A stretch of 64,000 bases of DNA, taken from NCBI GenBank assembly GCA_003211515.1, contig QCSN01000005.1:1-64000 (forward strand). The letters run 5' to 3'. A program made the position numbers and the translations under genes. The stretch is from Synechococcus sp. AG-670-F04 (GTDB taxonomy: Bacteria; Cyanobacteriota; Cyanobacteriia; PCC-6307; Cyanobiaceae). Shown here one piece after another: positions 19,231 through 28,685 of this stretch (position 1 is the first letter of the stretch; each line of letters begins with the position of its first letter). Under the pieces are notes generated by a model that saw nothing but the letters and a program-made list of their open reading frames with translations, was not told where the DNA came from and did not search any database.

Positions 19231-20047
19231 TCGAGAGACTCCCCAAGACATCAGATCGAGGCTGATGTGTACGCGATGCATTGCGGAAGGCCAGTGGCGT
19301 GCATGAGGAAGTTGAATCAGATCAATTGAATTGGTGTTGAGGAGTCTCCCAGATTCACGTCTTGTCGAGAGGCAGAAAGGTCTCTCTCGAGAATCGTGGC
19401 CATCGATCTGTGCTCGTGAGCGTCCAGGTTTCGAAGCAGTGCGCCAAGTCATGCTCCGCAGCCTCGTTGTATTCCTCGGAGATCATCTAAGCCAGGCTCC
19501 CATGATGCTCTTGGGATGGAGAACAATGATGCCAGGATTGTTAGTGATTCTCATCCAGTACTGCAGGCTTAGAAAGATAAAGGGAGCAGCATCCTTTCGG
19601 ATTTGGCAAAGTCCTTTTCAGCAATGTACATAGTTTCTTGGACTACACTTCTTGATTTTTCCACTTGAATACAAGGAGCTTGGTGCCAAGCATTTGCAAA
19701 CCTTTTTGAATGCATTTGAATCGTTCGGCACCTCTCTGACTGCCGTCTGAATAAGCCGAAACAGAAATCCTCAGAGGCTATTGATCAGTTCAGGCGTTTT
19801 TCCATCGTGTCATTCGGCGACTCGCCCATTCGTCAGTATGGCGATCAAGGCGATTCATTTGTCGATTCTTTGACTTTGCATGGCTGTCTCTTGTCTCAAG
19901 AGCGATGGAGACCCCTTGAAGAACAATCATATTGGACAGTAGAAACCAGACTCCCTCGGCGAACACATTGGTGCGGTGTCTTAGTTCCTTTTGAGGAGCA
20001 TTCGCTTGCACTGCAACGTTGAGTGCCGCATTGTCCCTAAGTGGCCA
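19231..20047. other. Long stretch without a clear gene
   Basis: About 800 bases after tRNA-Cys hold only weak open frames (for example 19331-19633 on + and overlapping opposite frames at 19790-20022) with no recognisable protein, no ribosome site and no convincing codon pattern. I see no RNA structure that I can name. Confidence 0.5.
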
Positions 20048-20113
20048 TCAGCCGAAATAGCATGACATCCCCATGCCGTAGATGGTTGCAAGAATGCCGA
20101 TCGTTTTTCTCAT
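20048..20113 (-). CDS. Possible 21-residue hydrophobic peptide
   Basis: Directly downstream of the 159-residue secreted protein an ATG at 20113 opens MRKTIGILATIYGMGMSCYFG and stops. The preceding gene ends in AAGGGGTGA, about 11 bases before this ATG, which could serve as a ribosome site. It would be one membrane-inserting helix. Only size, polarity and spacing support it. Confidence 0.25.
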   Translation of the reverse strand: MRKTIGILATIYGMGMSCYFG

Positions 20114-20124
20114 TACGATTTCAA

Positions 20125-20604
20125 TCACCCCTTCATGATCCTCCCGCCAAGGCAGGAGTCTGAAATTGCCCAAAATCCTGCTGCAGCCTTGAGAAGGTCG
20201 CGGTTCCCCCTAAAGATCCCTGGCTGGTCAGGATGGCTCCAGGACCAGAGTTTCGATGCCAGGCCAACAAACAGCATCCTGTTCGTTTCTGAAGGCCGCG
20301 GCTGACGGCGGAGAGGATTCCAGTGCTGAGCATCCTTGAACAGCACGGAAATACCTTTGCTGCTTTCGTGCCGGTCATTAAATGACCACCAAACCTCCAC
20401 ATATCCCTTCGTTTGGCCTGTCTGGAATGTGCCAAGTCGTTGCCCGTCTTGTGTCAGTTCACCTCTCAGTGACAAGGCTGTGCGCTCGTTCAGAAGTACC
20501 TCAATCCCTGGACTCTCCTCGCTTTGCAACCTGCAAATCATTGGCAGCGGAATCGCTGTCGTCTGCCCATTGGCAGCGAGAAGGACGGAAAGGAACGGAT
20601 TCAT
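20125..20604 (-). CDS. Hypothetical protein with N-terminal hydrophobic segment
   Basis: The 159-residue product starts MNPFLSVLLAANGQTTAIPL, which could be a short signal peptide. The rest mixes beta-type segments (IEVLLNERTALSLRGELTQDG) with charged stretches and two Trp-rich parts. I do not recognise it. It stands alone on the minus strand between two poorly coding regions. Confidence 0.45.
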   Translation of the reverse strand: MNPFLSVLLAANGQTTAIPLPMICRLQSEESPGIEVLLNERTALSLRGELTQDGQRLGTFQTGQTKGYVEVWWSFNDRHESSKGISVLFKDAQHWNPLRRQPRPSETNRMLFVGLASKLWSWSHPDQPGIFRGNRDLLKAAAGFWAISDSCLGGRIMKG

Positions 20605-20943
20605 GGGCGTACATCGTTGTTGCTCGGAACCGTCATCGTGTTGATCGAAGTGTGATCACATGCTGTTGATCCCAGATCTGCGCGAACGTGTCTGAGACCG
20701 CATGATTCAACCGTGGCTGCGGAATGCTGATGTGTCGAGTCGCATCGCTTTAGACGTAGGAAAGCTCTGTGAACCCGGTGACGACGAATGACGGAATCAA
20801 CATTGGAGGAATAGATGGTTCTCAAAGTATTTCTATCTGACCCTTTACTGAGCGGATGCCTGGCCCGATAGCGAGAATTGAATCTTAGAAAGGCTCCATT
20901 TTTTCATCCCAATCATCCATGCGATGTGAGTGTCAGATCGCTT
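20605..20943. other. Intergenic stretch, no gene seen
   Basis: The roughly 340 bases between two minus-strand hypothetical genes contain only short frames (such as 20601-20825 on minus) without a family resemblance. It must contain the promoter of the 20125-20604 gene, but no clear -35/-10 pair was picked out. Confidence 0.45.
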
Positions 20944-21459
20944 TCAAAGGTCTGCTTCTGCGTTGAGTGTCTGCCCAGATCTCGTGCGGCTGCTGCAGCG
21001 GATTTGTTGATCGGCCAACTGGCAATCTCCCTGCATTGCTCGGGCCTGGGGCAGCTGTACCGGTAGCCCCCTCGCATCGAAGTGAGCAGTGGATGCACTG
21101 ATCACCTCGGCGATCCATGGGTGGCCGAGCAGCTGGCAATCTCCCTGATCACATTTGAGAGGGCGGATGGTTTGGGGATGTCTGGTGATGAATGTGTATC
21201 GAATCGTTGTATCCGGTTCTTGGCCTGCTCCCGTAAAACGAATGCGGAGCCCTGTGTCTCCTCGCTGGGCGAGCTGAAGAACGTTGCATGTTCTGAGCGT
21301 GCCGTTCTGTTCGAGCCTGCATCGACGCACCGAGGTTTCGAAGCTGCCGTAATTCAAGTCTTGGTCTGCAGATCGTCGCGCTTCGTTGGCGTTCGTGGCC
21401 GATTGGCTGATCCAGAGCAGCGCCGATCCCAAGACAGTAAGCAGAAGCGATGGGTGCAT
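20944..21459 (-). CDS. Secreted hypothetical protein (171 aa)
   Basis: Starting at the Met at 21459, the protein has a clear signal peptide (MHPSLLLTVLGSALLWISQS, cut probably after ATNA). The mature part has six or more Cys in pairs (CRLEQNGTLRTC, CDQGDCQ, CQLADQQIRC), suggesting disulfides in the periplasm. No known family is recognised. Its ATG overlaps the stop of the upstream small Cys-rich gene (TGATG), which argues for co-translation. Confidence 0.62.
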   Translation of the reverse strand: MHPSLLLTVLGSALLWISQSATNANEARRSADQDLNYGSFETSVRRCRLEQNGTLRTCNVLQLAQRGDTGLRIRFTGAGQEPDTTIRYTFITRHPQTIRPLKCDQGDCQLLGHPWIAEVISASTAHFDARGLPVQLPQARAMQGDCQLADQQIRCSSRTRSGQTLNAEADL

Positions 21460-21614
21460 CAGTAGTCGCTGTCTGCAACGCACATGCCCAAACAACGGAT
21501 GCCGTTTGAGGCAGTGCGGCGACAGTGCTGACACAGAACGCGTTCGTTCTCCCCACCCTGCAGAGGGACCCGGGATGGGGAATCTTCAGTCGCTCTTGGT
21601 GGATCGCCTGGCAT
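21459..21614 (-). CDS. Small Cys-rich protein, probable zinc-binding
   Basis: From the Met at 21614 the 51-residue product ends with two Cys pairs, CQHC and CLGMC, separated by RRTASNGIR, as in a small zinc ribbon. The stop codon overlaps the start of the secreted protein gene in TGATG. The frame is open to 21674 with other Met choices at 21641 and 21674, but these would overlap the divergent aldo/keto reductase start. The Cys pattern and the coupling are the support. Confidence 0.55.
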   Translation of the reverse strand: MPGDPPRATEDSPSRVPLQGGENERVLCQHCRRTASNGIRCLGMCVADSDY

Positions 21615-21639
21615 GGCTTGAGTCGGAGGTGGCACGATC

Positions 21640-22623
21640 ATGGCTTGCAGCGGCGTCATCCGGTTGAGCGGCATCGGTTTTGGTACCTGGGCCTGGGGGA
21701 ATCAATTGGTTTGGGGCTACGACTCCAGCCGGGACGATCCGGGATTGGCCAGGACATTTCATCGCGCTATTGAAGCGGGGCTGACCCTGATCGATACAGC
21801 CGACTCCTACGGGACGGGGCGGCTCAATGGTCGTAGCGAAGCACTACTTGGGGCGTTCATCGAGGATTTGCCGCCACCATTGCGATCCCGTCCCAGTGTT
21901 GCGACGAAACTGGCACCTTTCCCATGGCGGATTGGGCGGCGAGGGATGGATCGTGCCTTCAACGCCAGCCAAATGCGGCTGAAGGGTCATATGCAGCGGG
22001 TCCAATTGCACTGGAGTACGGCCCGTTACGCGCCCTGGCAGGAGGATGCCTTGCTGGATGGTTTGGCGGATCTGGTGCTTGCTGGCCGTGTTCTGGAGCT
22101 CGGTGTCTCCAACGTCGGACCTCAGAACCTGACTCGCATGCACAAGAGGCTGATCCAACGGGGGGTGCGCCTGAGCAGTGTGCAGATTCAGTTTTCTTTG
22201 CTGGCTCCAGGCGATTCACGGCTGCGTCAACTCTTGGCTCAAGCACGAGAGCTTGAGGTTCAGGTTTTGGCCTATAGCCCATTGGCTTTTGGGATTCTCT
22301 GCGCCGCTCCAGATGCAGGCCTGTCATCAACCACGCGGCTGCGCAGACGACTGAATCGTCGGCTTCTGCCCGCTAGTAGGGAGCTGCGGGAAGGTGTTCA
22401 GGCCATTGCGATGGACCGCGGTGTTTCAGCTGTCCAGGTGGCGTTGAATTGGTGTCGATCCCACGGAACGACTCCGATACCTGGGATCAGGACCCCTGAA
22501 CAGGCGACGGATGTGGCTGGGGCACTGGGTTGGTGTCTCTCTAACCACGAACGTGATTGCCTTGATCGGTTGAGGAGCGAATGCAACGAGCGAATGCCAA
22601 ACAACCCATTTCAGAGTGCCTGA
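21640..22623 (+). CDS. Aldo/keto reductase
   Basis: A 327-residue NAD(P)H-dependent oxidoreductase with the (beta/alpha)8 pattern. Seen are GIGFGTWAWGN at the start, GLTLIDTADSYG with the catalytic Asp and Tyr, the Lys in SVATKLAPFPW, a His in QLHWST, and ELGVSNVGP later. The C-terminal nucleotide site includes TTPIPGIRTPEQ. The substrate cannot be read. It is divergent from the small Cys-rich gene. Confidence 0.88.
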   Translation: MACSGVIRLSGIGFGTWAWGNQLVWGYDSSRDDPGLARTFHRAIEAGLTLIDTADSYGTGRLNGRSEALLGAFIEDLPPPLRSRPSVATKLAPFPWRIGRRGMDRAFNASQMRLKGHMQRVQLHWSTARYAPWQEDALLDGLADLVLAGRVLELGVSNVGPQNLTRMHKRLIQRGVRLSSVQIQFSLLAPGDSRLRQLLAQARELEVQVLAYSPLAFGILCAAPDAGLSSTTRLRRRLNRRLLPASRELREGVQAIAMDRGVSAVQVALNWCRSHGTTPIPGIRTPEQATDVAGALGWCLSNHERDCLDRLRSECNERMPNNPFQSA

Positions 22624-22632
22624 TCCCTTGAT

Positions 22633-23253
22633 TCAAGCTCCAGCCGCGTTCTCCTCAGGGTCGGGACTCACAACGACGGGAAGACTCGCGTTGTCTTGAC
22701 GAAGTGGAACAACCTTGTCGGGCTTCGGCTCCTCTTTGGGTGGTGCCTGCCGTTGTTCGCAGGCGGTCAAAGCCTCTTGAAGAAGCGAGTCGAATGTGGC
22801 TCCTGGCAGCCGATGACGGGCAACTTCGAGAAATGTTCGAGGCAGAGATTCGCCCGCTGCGTCTCGTAGGGCAGGGTTGTTTCTCCGTTGTTCCTGTTCC
22901 TCCTGGATCGCGCGGATGAATCGCCGGGTGACATCCCGTTTTGTTGTGGCCTTGATCAGTGTGTCTCGATCTTGAATGGAGGGTCCCGTCTCCTGCTCTA
23001 ACTCTGTGATTCTGCGCTCAAGACTGACGAAAACTTCCTCCGCTTCCTTGCCGATATGGGCGAGCTGACCGTCAGAAAGATAGGGCATGTCTGCCACGAA
23101 AACCTTGCCGTGATCCCTCAGAGTTAAAAAGGTTGGCCGTGGCCCCTGCCGGTGACCGGATGGTCCATGGCCAGGATTGAGGGGCCGTCGAGGCGGAGTG
23201 GGACCCGCAGACGAGCGACGTCGAGTGGTGCGTTGATTTTTATCAAAAGGCAT
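22633..23253 (-). CDS. Hypothetical protein, basic N-terminus and helical core
   Basis: The 206-residue protein has an Arg/Pro-rich first 40 residues, then a core with VADMPYLSDGQLAHIGKEAEEVFVSLERRITELEQ, likely a coiled coil, and an acidic Pro-rich tail. It resembles conserved cyanobacterial hypotheticals but I cannot name a family. It ends 10 bases after the convergent aldo/keto reductase. Confidence 0.65.
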   Translation of the reverse strand: MPFDKNQRTTRRRSSAGPTPPRRPLNPGHGPSGHRQGPRPTFLTLRDHGKVFVADMPYLSDGQLAHIGKEAEEVFVSLERRITELEQETGPSIQDRDTLIKATTKRDVTRRFIRAIQEEQEQRRNNPALRDAAGESLPRTFLEVARHRLPGATFDSLLQEALTACEQRQAPPKEEPKPDKVVPLRQDNASLPVVVSPDPEENAAGA

Positions 23254-23374
23254 CGGAATAAACCGGATGTATCGGCGCTGCTATCGGAGACGTGCCCCGA
23301 TGTGCTGGTCAAATCTTAAGTGACGCCTTGTTAGGTCGTTCTCCGAACAAGAGTTTTGTTGAAATCCGATGCAT

Positions 23375-24412
23375 TCAGGTTGGGACTCCGAGCAGGGTCG
23401 GGCTCGATGCATCCTGCTTCGCGAAGATTTCTCCGATCACCCAGGCTTGGTATCCCGTCTGACTGCAGATATCCAGTGTGATCTGCTTCTGCTCTTCAGG
23501 CACAACAATGCAGAAGCCGATGCCGAGGTTGAAGGTGTGCCACATGTCCCTTTCCGGGATCGCCCCATGATGCTGCAGCCAATTGAACAGTTCTGGTCGG
23601 CTCCAGCTTTCGCTTCTGATGGAGGCACCCACATCTGAAGGGAAGCAGCGGGGGAGGTTCTCTGGCAATCCTCCACCAGTGATATGGGCCATCCCGTGAA
23701 TCGCGACCGCTTGCTTCTGCAGGGATTGCACTAGGGACGGGTAGAGCCTTGTCGGCGCAAGAAGATCCTGGAGCAAAGGGCGGCTGTCGGGCCCATAGGT
23801 CGTCGTTTCATCCGCGTTCGCTGCGTTCAAGACGCGTCTCACAAGGCTGTAACCGTTGCTGTGCACCCCAGTGCTGGCGATGCCGAGAATCTGGTCGCCG
23901 GCCTGGATTTGTCGACCATCGATCAGGTCGGGTTCGTCCACCACTGCGACGCAGAAGCCAGCCAGGTCATAGCGGCCCTTCGGATAGAACCCTGGCATTT
24001 CCGCGGTTTCTCCGCCCAGCAATGTGCACCCGCTGTCGCGACATCCCGCAGCAATCCCTTCAACCACCTCAGCCATGGCTTCCGGCGTCAGTGATCCGGT
24101 GGCCATGTAGTCCAGAAAAAACAGCGGCGCTGCGCCGGATGTGATCACGTCGTTCACGCACATCGCCACGAGATCAATGCCAACGCCGTGGTGCTGCCGT
24201 TGATCCTGGGCGAGTTCCAGCTTTGTGCCAACGCCATCCGTGCCGGAGATCAATAGGGGCTGGCGTAAACCCTTTGGGAGCCGCATGATGCCACCAAAGC
24301 CGCCGAGGCCTCCCACGACTTCCGGCCGGTGGGTTGACTCCACAGAACTGCGGATGCGTTCGACAAACGCTCTTCCGGCTTCCACGTCAACGCCCGCAGT
24401 CTTGTAGTCCAT
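23375..24412 (-). CDS. purM: Phosphoribosylformylglycinamidine cyclo-ligase (AIR synthetase)
   Basis: PurM closes the imidazole ring in purine synthesis using ATP. The 345-residue protein shows [12 protein letters not shown] at the start, [52 protein letters not shown] and [13 protein letters not shown], all family signatures. The length is normal. Confidence 0.96.
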   Translation of the reverse strand: MDYKTAGVDVEAGRAFVERIRSSVESTHRPEVVGGLGGFGGIMRLPKGLRQPLLISGTDGVGTKLELAQDQRQHHGVGIDLVAMCVNDVITSGAAPLFFLDYMATGSLTPEAMAEVVEGIAAGCRDSGCTLLGGETAEMPGFYPKGRYDLAGFCVAVVDEPDLIDGRQIQAGDQILGIASTGVHSNGYSLVRRVLNAANADETTTYGPDSRPLLQDLLAPTRLYPSLVQSLQKQAVAIHGMAHITGGGLPENLPRCFPSDVGASIRSESWSRPELFNWLQHHGAIPERDMWHTFNLGIGFCIVVPEEQKQITLDICSQTGYQAWVIGEIFAKQDASSPTLLGVPT

Positions 24413-24726
24413 AAACCTTCCCAGTGATTCGATCCTGCATCGGCACCGTGAACGTGCCGGTTGTTCGAGCGTCTCGCCCTTGATTAGCGAGGCTTTTCGC
24501 AGATATCAGCCCCGCTGATTTTGATGATCTGCGTCTATTCCCTTCAGATCTCTGTGGTGAATTACGGAATGGAGAGTCGGAGATCGTTCAGTGTGCTGAG
24601 TTCAAGCTCGTAGTGGGTGAACTTGGCAGGTTTGCATTCCGTAGTTTCCGAATGTCTTTGAAACGTTGAAGCCAACCCGTCTGTCAGATCGCATTCCACG
24701 AACTAACAGCGGCTTGGCTGCCTGTT
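24413..24726. other. Divergent promoter region between purM and rlpA
   Basis: These 314 bases separate two divergently transcribed genes and hold no reading frame that I believe. Promoters for both should be here, but none was identified with confidence. Confidence 0.45.
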
Positions 24727-25314
24727 GTGCCGAGTCTTTTTTCTCTGTTGAGCCTCCCTGGTCTTGCTGCAGCCGGCCTGGTGTTGATTCCTGTTGTTGC
24801 TTCAGATTTCGACGCTCGTGACACAACGGATCCATTGGATCCAATGGTTTATGCCACGACCTCAGTGGACCGATTGGAACCGCCATCCACGGAAAACGCA
24901 TTCCCATCTCCAACGCAGCCTCAGACATCCAAAGCCACACCCCTACCTTCGACAGATCAGCAGACACTGCATGCTCTTCCTAACCCGCCAAAAGCCAAGC
25001 GAAACGAAACACCTCAAGTGATTCGTGTCGTTACAGGCGAAGCCAGTTGGTATGGCCCCGGCTTCTATGGAAATCGCACCGCCAGTGGCGAGGTTTACCG
25101 TCCCGGAACCATGACTGCTGCTCACCGCAGCCTTCCCTTTGGAACCCAAGTTCGGGTCACCAACCTCTGGAACGGTCGTTCGGCCGTGATCAGGATCAAC
25201 GATCGCGGTCCGTTTGTTGACCATCGCATCATTGACCTCGGTCACGGTGCGGCCAATTCCCTTGGATTGACGTCTTCAGGAATTGCCAAGGTCCGCATGG
25301 AGATTCTGCGCTGA
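24727..25314 (+). CDS. rlpA: RlpA-like septal ring lytic transglycosylase/lipoprotein
   Basis: A double-psi beta-barrel (DPBB) domain covers about residues 105-195: GEASWYGPGFYGNRTASGE, MTAAHRSLPFGTQVRVTN, IRINDRGPFVDHRIIDL. The catalytic Asp/Glu equivalents of RlpA are present. The N-terminus is a signal peptide (LLSLPGLAAAGLVLIPVVA) without a lipobox. The start is GTG. The linker is rich in Pro and Thr. It acts on peptidoglycan in the periplasm. panC-cmk starts 11 bases later. Confidence 0.85.
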   Translation: MPSLFSLLSLPGLAAAGLVLIPVVASDFDARDTTDPLDPMVYATTSVDRLEPPSTENAFPSPTQPQTSKATPLPSTDQQTLHALPNPPKAKRNETPQVIRVVTGEASWYGPGFYGNRTASGEVYRPGTMTAAHRSLPFGTQVRVTNLWNGRSAVIRINDRGPFVDHRIIDLGHGAANSLGLTSSGIAKVRMEILR

Positions 25315-25325
25315 CACTTTCTGTT

Positions 25326-26831
25326 TTGAAGACGAATTCAGAGCTCCGGGCCTGGTGCAGCAATGCATCAGGCCCTCTGCATTTCGTCCCAACGATGGGC
25401 AGCCTCCATGAGGGACATGCCCAGCTGATGCACGCAGCTCGCTCCGCTGATTCCGCTTCAGTTCTCGTCAGTATTTTCGTCAATCCGCTGCAGTTCGGGC
25501 CCGGCGAGGACTTCGATCGCTACCCGAGATCTCTGAATGCCGATCTTGCACTGGCTGAATCCTGCGGTGTTGGAGCCGTCTGGGTTCCTGATGTCGATGC
25601 GCTGTATCCCAATGGATTTCGCAATGTGTTTCGCCTTCAGGTACCCGACGCCTTGCAACGACATCTCTGCGGTTCGCAACGTCCTGGCCATTTCGATGGC
25701 GTGGCCACCGTTGTGTCGCGACTCCTGGCCCTGGTTCAACCCGATTGCCTTTTCCTTGGCGAAAAAGATTGGCAGCAGCTGGTGATTCTCCGCTCCATGG
25801 TCCAGAGCATGGGGCTCCCAATCTCCGTCCAGGCTGTCCCAACCGTGCGCGAGTCGGATGGTTTGGCGATGAGTTCCAGAAATCGTTACCTCTCGAGGGC
25901 TGAGCGTCAACGGGCCGTTGCACTCCCCCAGCTACTCAGCAGGATGGCCGCCGAATCCGTTGATGCGGTTCGCACGGACCTGGGCTTTGCCGGCTTTGAG
26001 GTTGAGTATGTAGAAAGAGTCGACCCTGTCAGCCTGCAGCCCTGCGGTCTGGACAGTGCGATTTCGCTTCTGGCCGCGGCAGTGCGATGTGGCTCGACCC
26101 GCTTGATTGACCATGTTTTTCTGATGTCCCGCAAGCCCCTTGTCGCCATTGATGGTCCAGCCGGAGCCGGTAAGAGCACGGTGACCCGGGCATTCGCTGA
26201 GCGGATGGGACTGATTTATCTCGATACCGGTGCCATGTACCGCTCGGTGACATGGCTCGTACAGAACAGGGGTGTAGACCCCGCTGAAGCCGCCGCCATC
26301 GAGCCTCTTCTCACCGATCTGGATGTGCAGCTTTGCTCTTTGCCGGGAGGGGAGCAGCAAGTCCTTGTCAATGGGGAGGATGTCAGCAAGGCGATTCGTT
26401 CACCGGACGTCACCGGCTGTGTGTCAGTGGTCGCCGCCCATCGTTGTGTGCGGCAAGCGCTCACCCGTCAGCAGAAGGCGATGGGACAGCAGGGTGGGTT
26501 GGTGGCGGAAGGTCGCGACATCGGAACGGCTGTTTTCCCAGACGCAGATTTGAAGGTTTTTCTCACGGCTTCGGTGGCTGAAAGGGCCAGACGCCGTGCC
26601 CTTGATCTGCAGCAGCGGGGATTTCCAGTGCCTGATCATCAAGTCCTGGAGAAGCAGATTGCTGAACGCGATCATCTCGATAGCACCCGCGTGGAGGCAC
26701 CCTTGGTTCAGGCTGAGGATGCGATGCAGCTTGTTACCGATGGAATGAGTATTGAAGCGGTGATTCAAGCTCTTGTGGAACAGTTCCGCATGCGTGTTGC
26801 CGAGGAAGCCTGGCCTACGCCGACGGGCTGA
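25326..26831 (+). CDS. panC/cmk: Bifunctional pantoate-beta-alanine ligase / cytidylate kinase fusion
   Basis: Residues 1-270 are PanC (FVPTMGSLHEGH, LFLGEKDWQQL, RESDGLAMSSRN), which makes pantothenate. Residues about 275-500 are Cmk (AIDGPAGAGKSTV, YLDTGAMYRS, GRDIGTAVFPDA), which phosphorylates CMP. This fusion is typical of cyanobacteria. The start is TTG at 25326 and gives a short first beta strand; no ATG or GTG lies upstream in frame before the rlpA stop. The 3' end overlaps the convergent phosphatase gene by 17 bases. Confidence 0.95.
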   Translation: MKTNSELRAWCSNASGPLHFVPTMGSLHEGHAQLMHAARSADSASVLVSIFVNPLQFGPGEDFDRYPRSLNADLALAESCGVGAVWVPDVDALYPNGFRNVFRLQVPDALQRHLCGSQRPGHFDGVATVVSRLLALVQPDCLFLGEKDWQQLVILRSMVQSMGLPISVQAVPTVRESDGLAMSSRNRYLSRAERQRAVALPQLLSRMAAESVDAVRTDLGFAGFEVEYVERVDPVSLQPCGLDSAISLLAAAVRCGSTRLIDHVFLMSRKPLVAIDGPAGAGKSTVTRAFAERMGLIYLDTGAMYRSVTWLVQNRGVDPAEAAAIEPLLTDLDVQLCSLPGGEQQVLVNGEDVSKAIRSPDVTGCVSVVAAHRCVRQALTRQQKAMGQQGGLVAEGRDIGTAVFPDADLKVFLTASVAERARRRALDLQQRGFPVPDHQVLEKQIAERDHLDSTRVEAPLVQAEDAMQLVTDGMSIEAVIQALVEQFRMRVAEEAWPTPTG

Positions 26832-27288
26832 GTTCGTTGAGGAGGTTGCAGCAGGCGTCCTCCAGCAAATCGATTACATGTTCAAAACCGGCGTCTCCTC
26901 CGTAGTACGGATCAGGGACCTCGGTTTCACTGAAGCGGGTTGCGTAGCTCAGGATTGATTGAATGTTGGCTTTGGACCGGCTTCCGGCTTCTCGTGCCAG
27001 CCCTTTCACCGCCGCGAGATTGTCGGAGTCCATCGTGAGGATCAGGTCGAAATCATGAAGGTCATCGAGGCTGATCTGGCGGGCACGGCTGGGCAGTTGG
27101 ATCCCGCGGCGGTTTGCTGCCGCCTGCATGCGCCGGTCGGCAGGGTTGCCGACATGCCAGCCTCCCGTCCCTGCTGAATCCACGACGAATTGATCAGCGA
27201 GGTTGCGTTCCTCAAGAAGGTGAAGGAAAACTCCCTCGGCAGCAGGAGAGCGGCAAATGTTGCCAAGGCAGACGAACAGCACCTTCAT
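26815..27288 (-). CDS. Low-molecular-weight protein tyrosine phosphatase
   Basis: The catalytic P-loop CLGNICRS sits at residues 7-14 and the general-acid Asp in VPDPYYGG near residue 123, with 157 residues in all, a classic LMW-PTP. In marine Synechococcus a gene of this type (often called ptpA) marks one edge of the phycobilisome rod region. It overlaps the end of panC-cmk convergently and is followed by rpcG upstream on the same strand. Confidence 0.93.
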   Translation of the reverse strand: MKVLFVCLGNICRSPAAEGVFLHLLEERNLADQFVVDSAGTGGWHVGNPADRRMQAAANRRGIQLPSRARQISLDDLHDFDLILTMDSDNLAAVKGLAREAGSRSKANIQSILSYATRFSETEVPDPYYGGDAGFEHVIDLLEDACCNLLNELSPSA

Positions 27289-27326
27289 CGCTTAACCGGA
27301 CGTTTTTTGTTGCTTTGGAGGTGAGG

Positions 27327-28685
27327 TTAGGTGGTGCTGGTTGTTGTGCTCAATGCTCGACGCATCCTTGTTCTGACGACTAAATCCATTTCGCTTTCTT
27401 CTGCAAGCATCAGAATATTTCTAACAGCTGAGGTCTGGAGATCTTCTAGGGCCAAGACTGCGCTGTATCTCAAGCCCCAGTCATCAGGGTACTGCAGGGT
27501 CCATTTCAATTTCTCAAAGATGCTGTCTTGGATCTTGGATGGATTGTGTTCAGATCGGCCAATGAAACCCAGAGCTCGGGCTGCAACGCGTCTGATATTT
27601 CCCTGGCAATGGTTGCCAATTTCAACTCCGATCGCATCGATTAGAGCAGGTAAGAATTTGCTGTGAGCGGACGCTGCCATGGCTTTGATCAACCCCATCT
27701 TGATGTCCTGATCGGATTCAGCGAAATAAAGTTCGGCGAGATCTGTGGATTGGACATGTTGACTAAGTCCCTTAATTCCCGCCTCACGAGCTTGCAGTGA
27801 TGGACTTTTAAGCAATTGAAAAAGGTCGATTAACGTCGTATTTTCTTGTACGTTATTGCTTGGTACATTTCTATTTTCTTGAGTTTTGCTTTGATCTAAG
27901 AGGAGATTTCCAGAAAAGTTTTCCTCTACCAGTTGATCAAGCTTGTTGAATAGTTGTTTTTTTTGGTGTGTGCAGTTGTTGCTGTCCTGTTCGCTTGCGC
28001 TTTCAAGTGAAGTGTTAAGAATGGATTTAATGGCAAACATTTTGATGTTGTTTGGGATGTTTGCATTGAGCAACTCGTTGGTGCATTCAATTGTGGCAAT
28101 TCTTGCAAGGTCAAAGGCTGCTGATTGTCGGACGAACCGATTTTCGTGTTGGAGCAGTTGGAAGACCGTGATAAGAAACTTTTGTTTGCCTGTGTAGGCG
28201 TAAAAGTAAGCAGACGTAGCGCTCACAATTCGTTCTGAGGGGGAATTTAGAAAGGGCCTGAGTTTCTCGCATACTCCCCAGTTTTTGTACGATGTGAACG
28301 CTTCGATTAATGCTTCAATTGGCTTGTCTTGAATGTCTCTATCAAGGTAATTGGTTAGTGCTTCAAGGCAAGGAGCTGTTTTCATTTGGATCAGCGATCG
28401 AATTGCTGCCTCATGCAATTGGATATCATCTGTTTTAAGAGTTTCTAGTAGATCTGATGTGCAACTCAGGTCTCCGATCATTCCTAGTGAGCGAGCCGCT
28501 TGACGTCTCAACGGATAGCCACCTGCTGAAGTCCTATCGCGGTGATCCTGGAGGCATGCAATTAAGTGTGGGACGGCAGAACTGACTCTGTTTTTGCCAA
28601 GCCACCATGCGGCATGGTACCGAACTCCAGCATCCTGGTGATCGAGGGCATCGAGAGCTGTTTGCGCAGAATTGATCAGGCTCAA
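27327..28685 (-). CDS. rpcG: RpcG, phycourobilin lyase-isomerase for alpha-phycocyanin (PecE-PecF-type fusion)
   Basis: A 452-residue HEAT-repeat protein of the E/F lyase clan. The N-terminal half has the PecE-like RYHAAWWLGKNR; the C-terminal half (from about residue 285) resembles PecF and carries the isomerase motif NHCQGN. The two halves are joined by a low-complexity Asn/Gln-rich linker. RpcG of marine Synechococcus attaches phycoerythrobilin to Cys-84 of RpcA and isomerises it to phycourobilin (established for strain WH8102). It lies downstream of rpcB-rpcA-cpcT on the same strand. The NHCQGN motif separates it from CpeY/MpeY. Confidence 0.9.
   Translation of the reverse strand: MSLINSAQTALDALDHQDAGVRYHAAWWLGKNRVSSAVPHLIACLQDHRDRTSAGGYPLRRQAARSLGMIGDLSCTSDLLETLKTDDIQLHEAAIRSLIQMKTAPCLEALTNYLDRDIQDKPIEALIEAFTSYKNWGVCEKLRPFLNSPSERIVSATSAYFYAYTGKQKFLITVFQLLQHENRFVRQSAAFDLARIATIECTNELLNANIPNNIKMFAIKSILNTSLESASEQDSNNCTHQKKQLFNKLDQLVEENFSGNLLLDQSKTQENRNVPSNNVQENTTLIDLFQLLKSPSLQAREAGIKGLSQHVQSTDLAELYFAESDQDIKMGLIKAMAASAHSKFLPALIDAIGVEIGNHCQGNIRRVAARALGFIGRSEHNPSKIQDSIFEKLKWTLQYPDDWGLRYSAVLALEDLQTSAVRNILMLAEESEMDLVVRTRMRRALSTTTSTT

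Noticed and set aside
19100-19246. Upstream extension of the lipid-A-synthase-like gene
   Set aside because: It runs through the tRNA-Cys gene and encodes the reverse of the tRNA sequence.
19331-19633. 100-residue plus-strand frame after tRNA-Cys
   Set aside because: Non-ATG start, no ribosome site, no recognisable domain and opposite-strand frames of equal quality.
24602-24967. 121-residue minus-strand frame
   Set aside because: It overlaps the rlpA signal peptide region on the other strand and lacks any family pattern; rlpA has a full DPBB domain.
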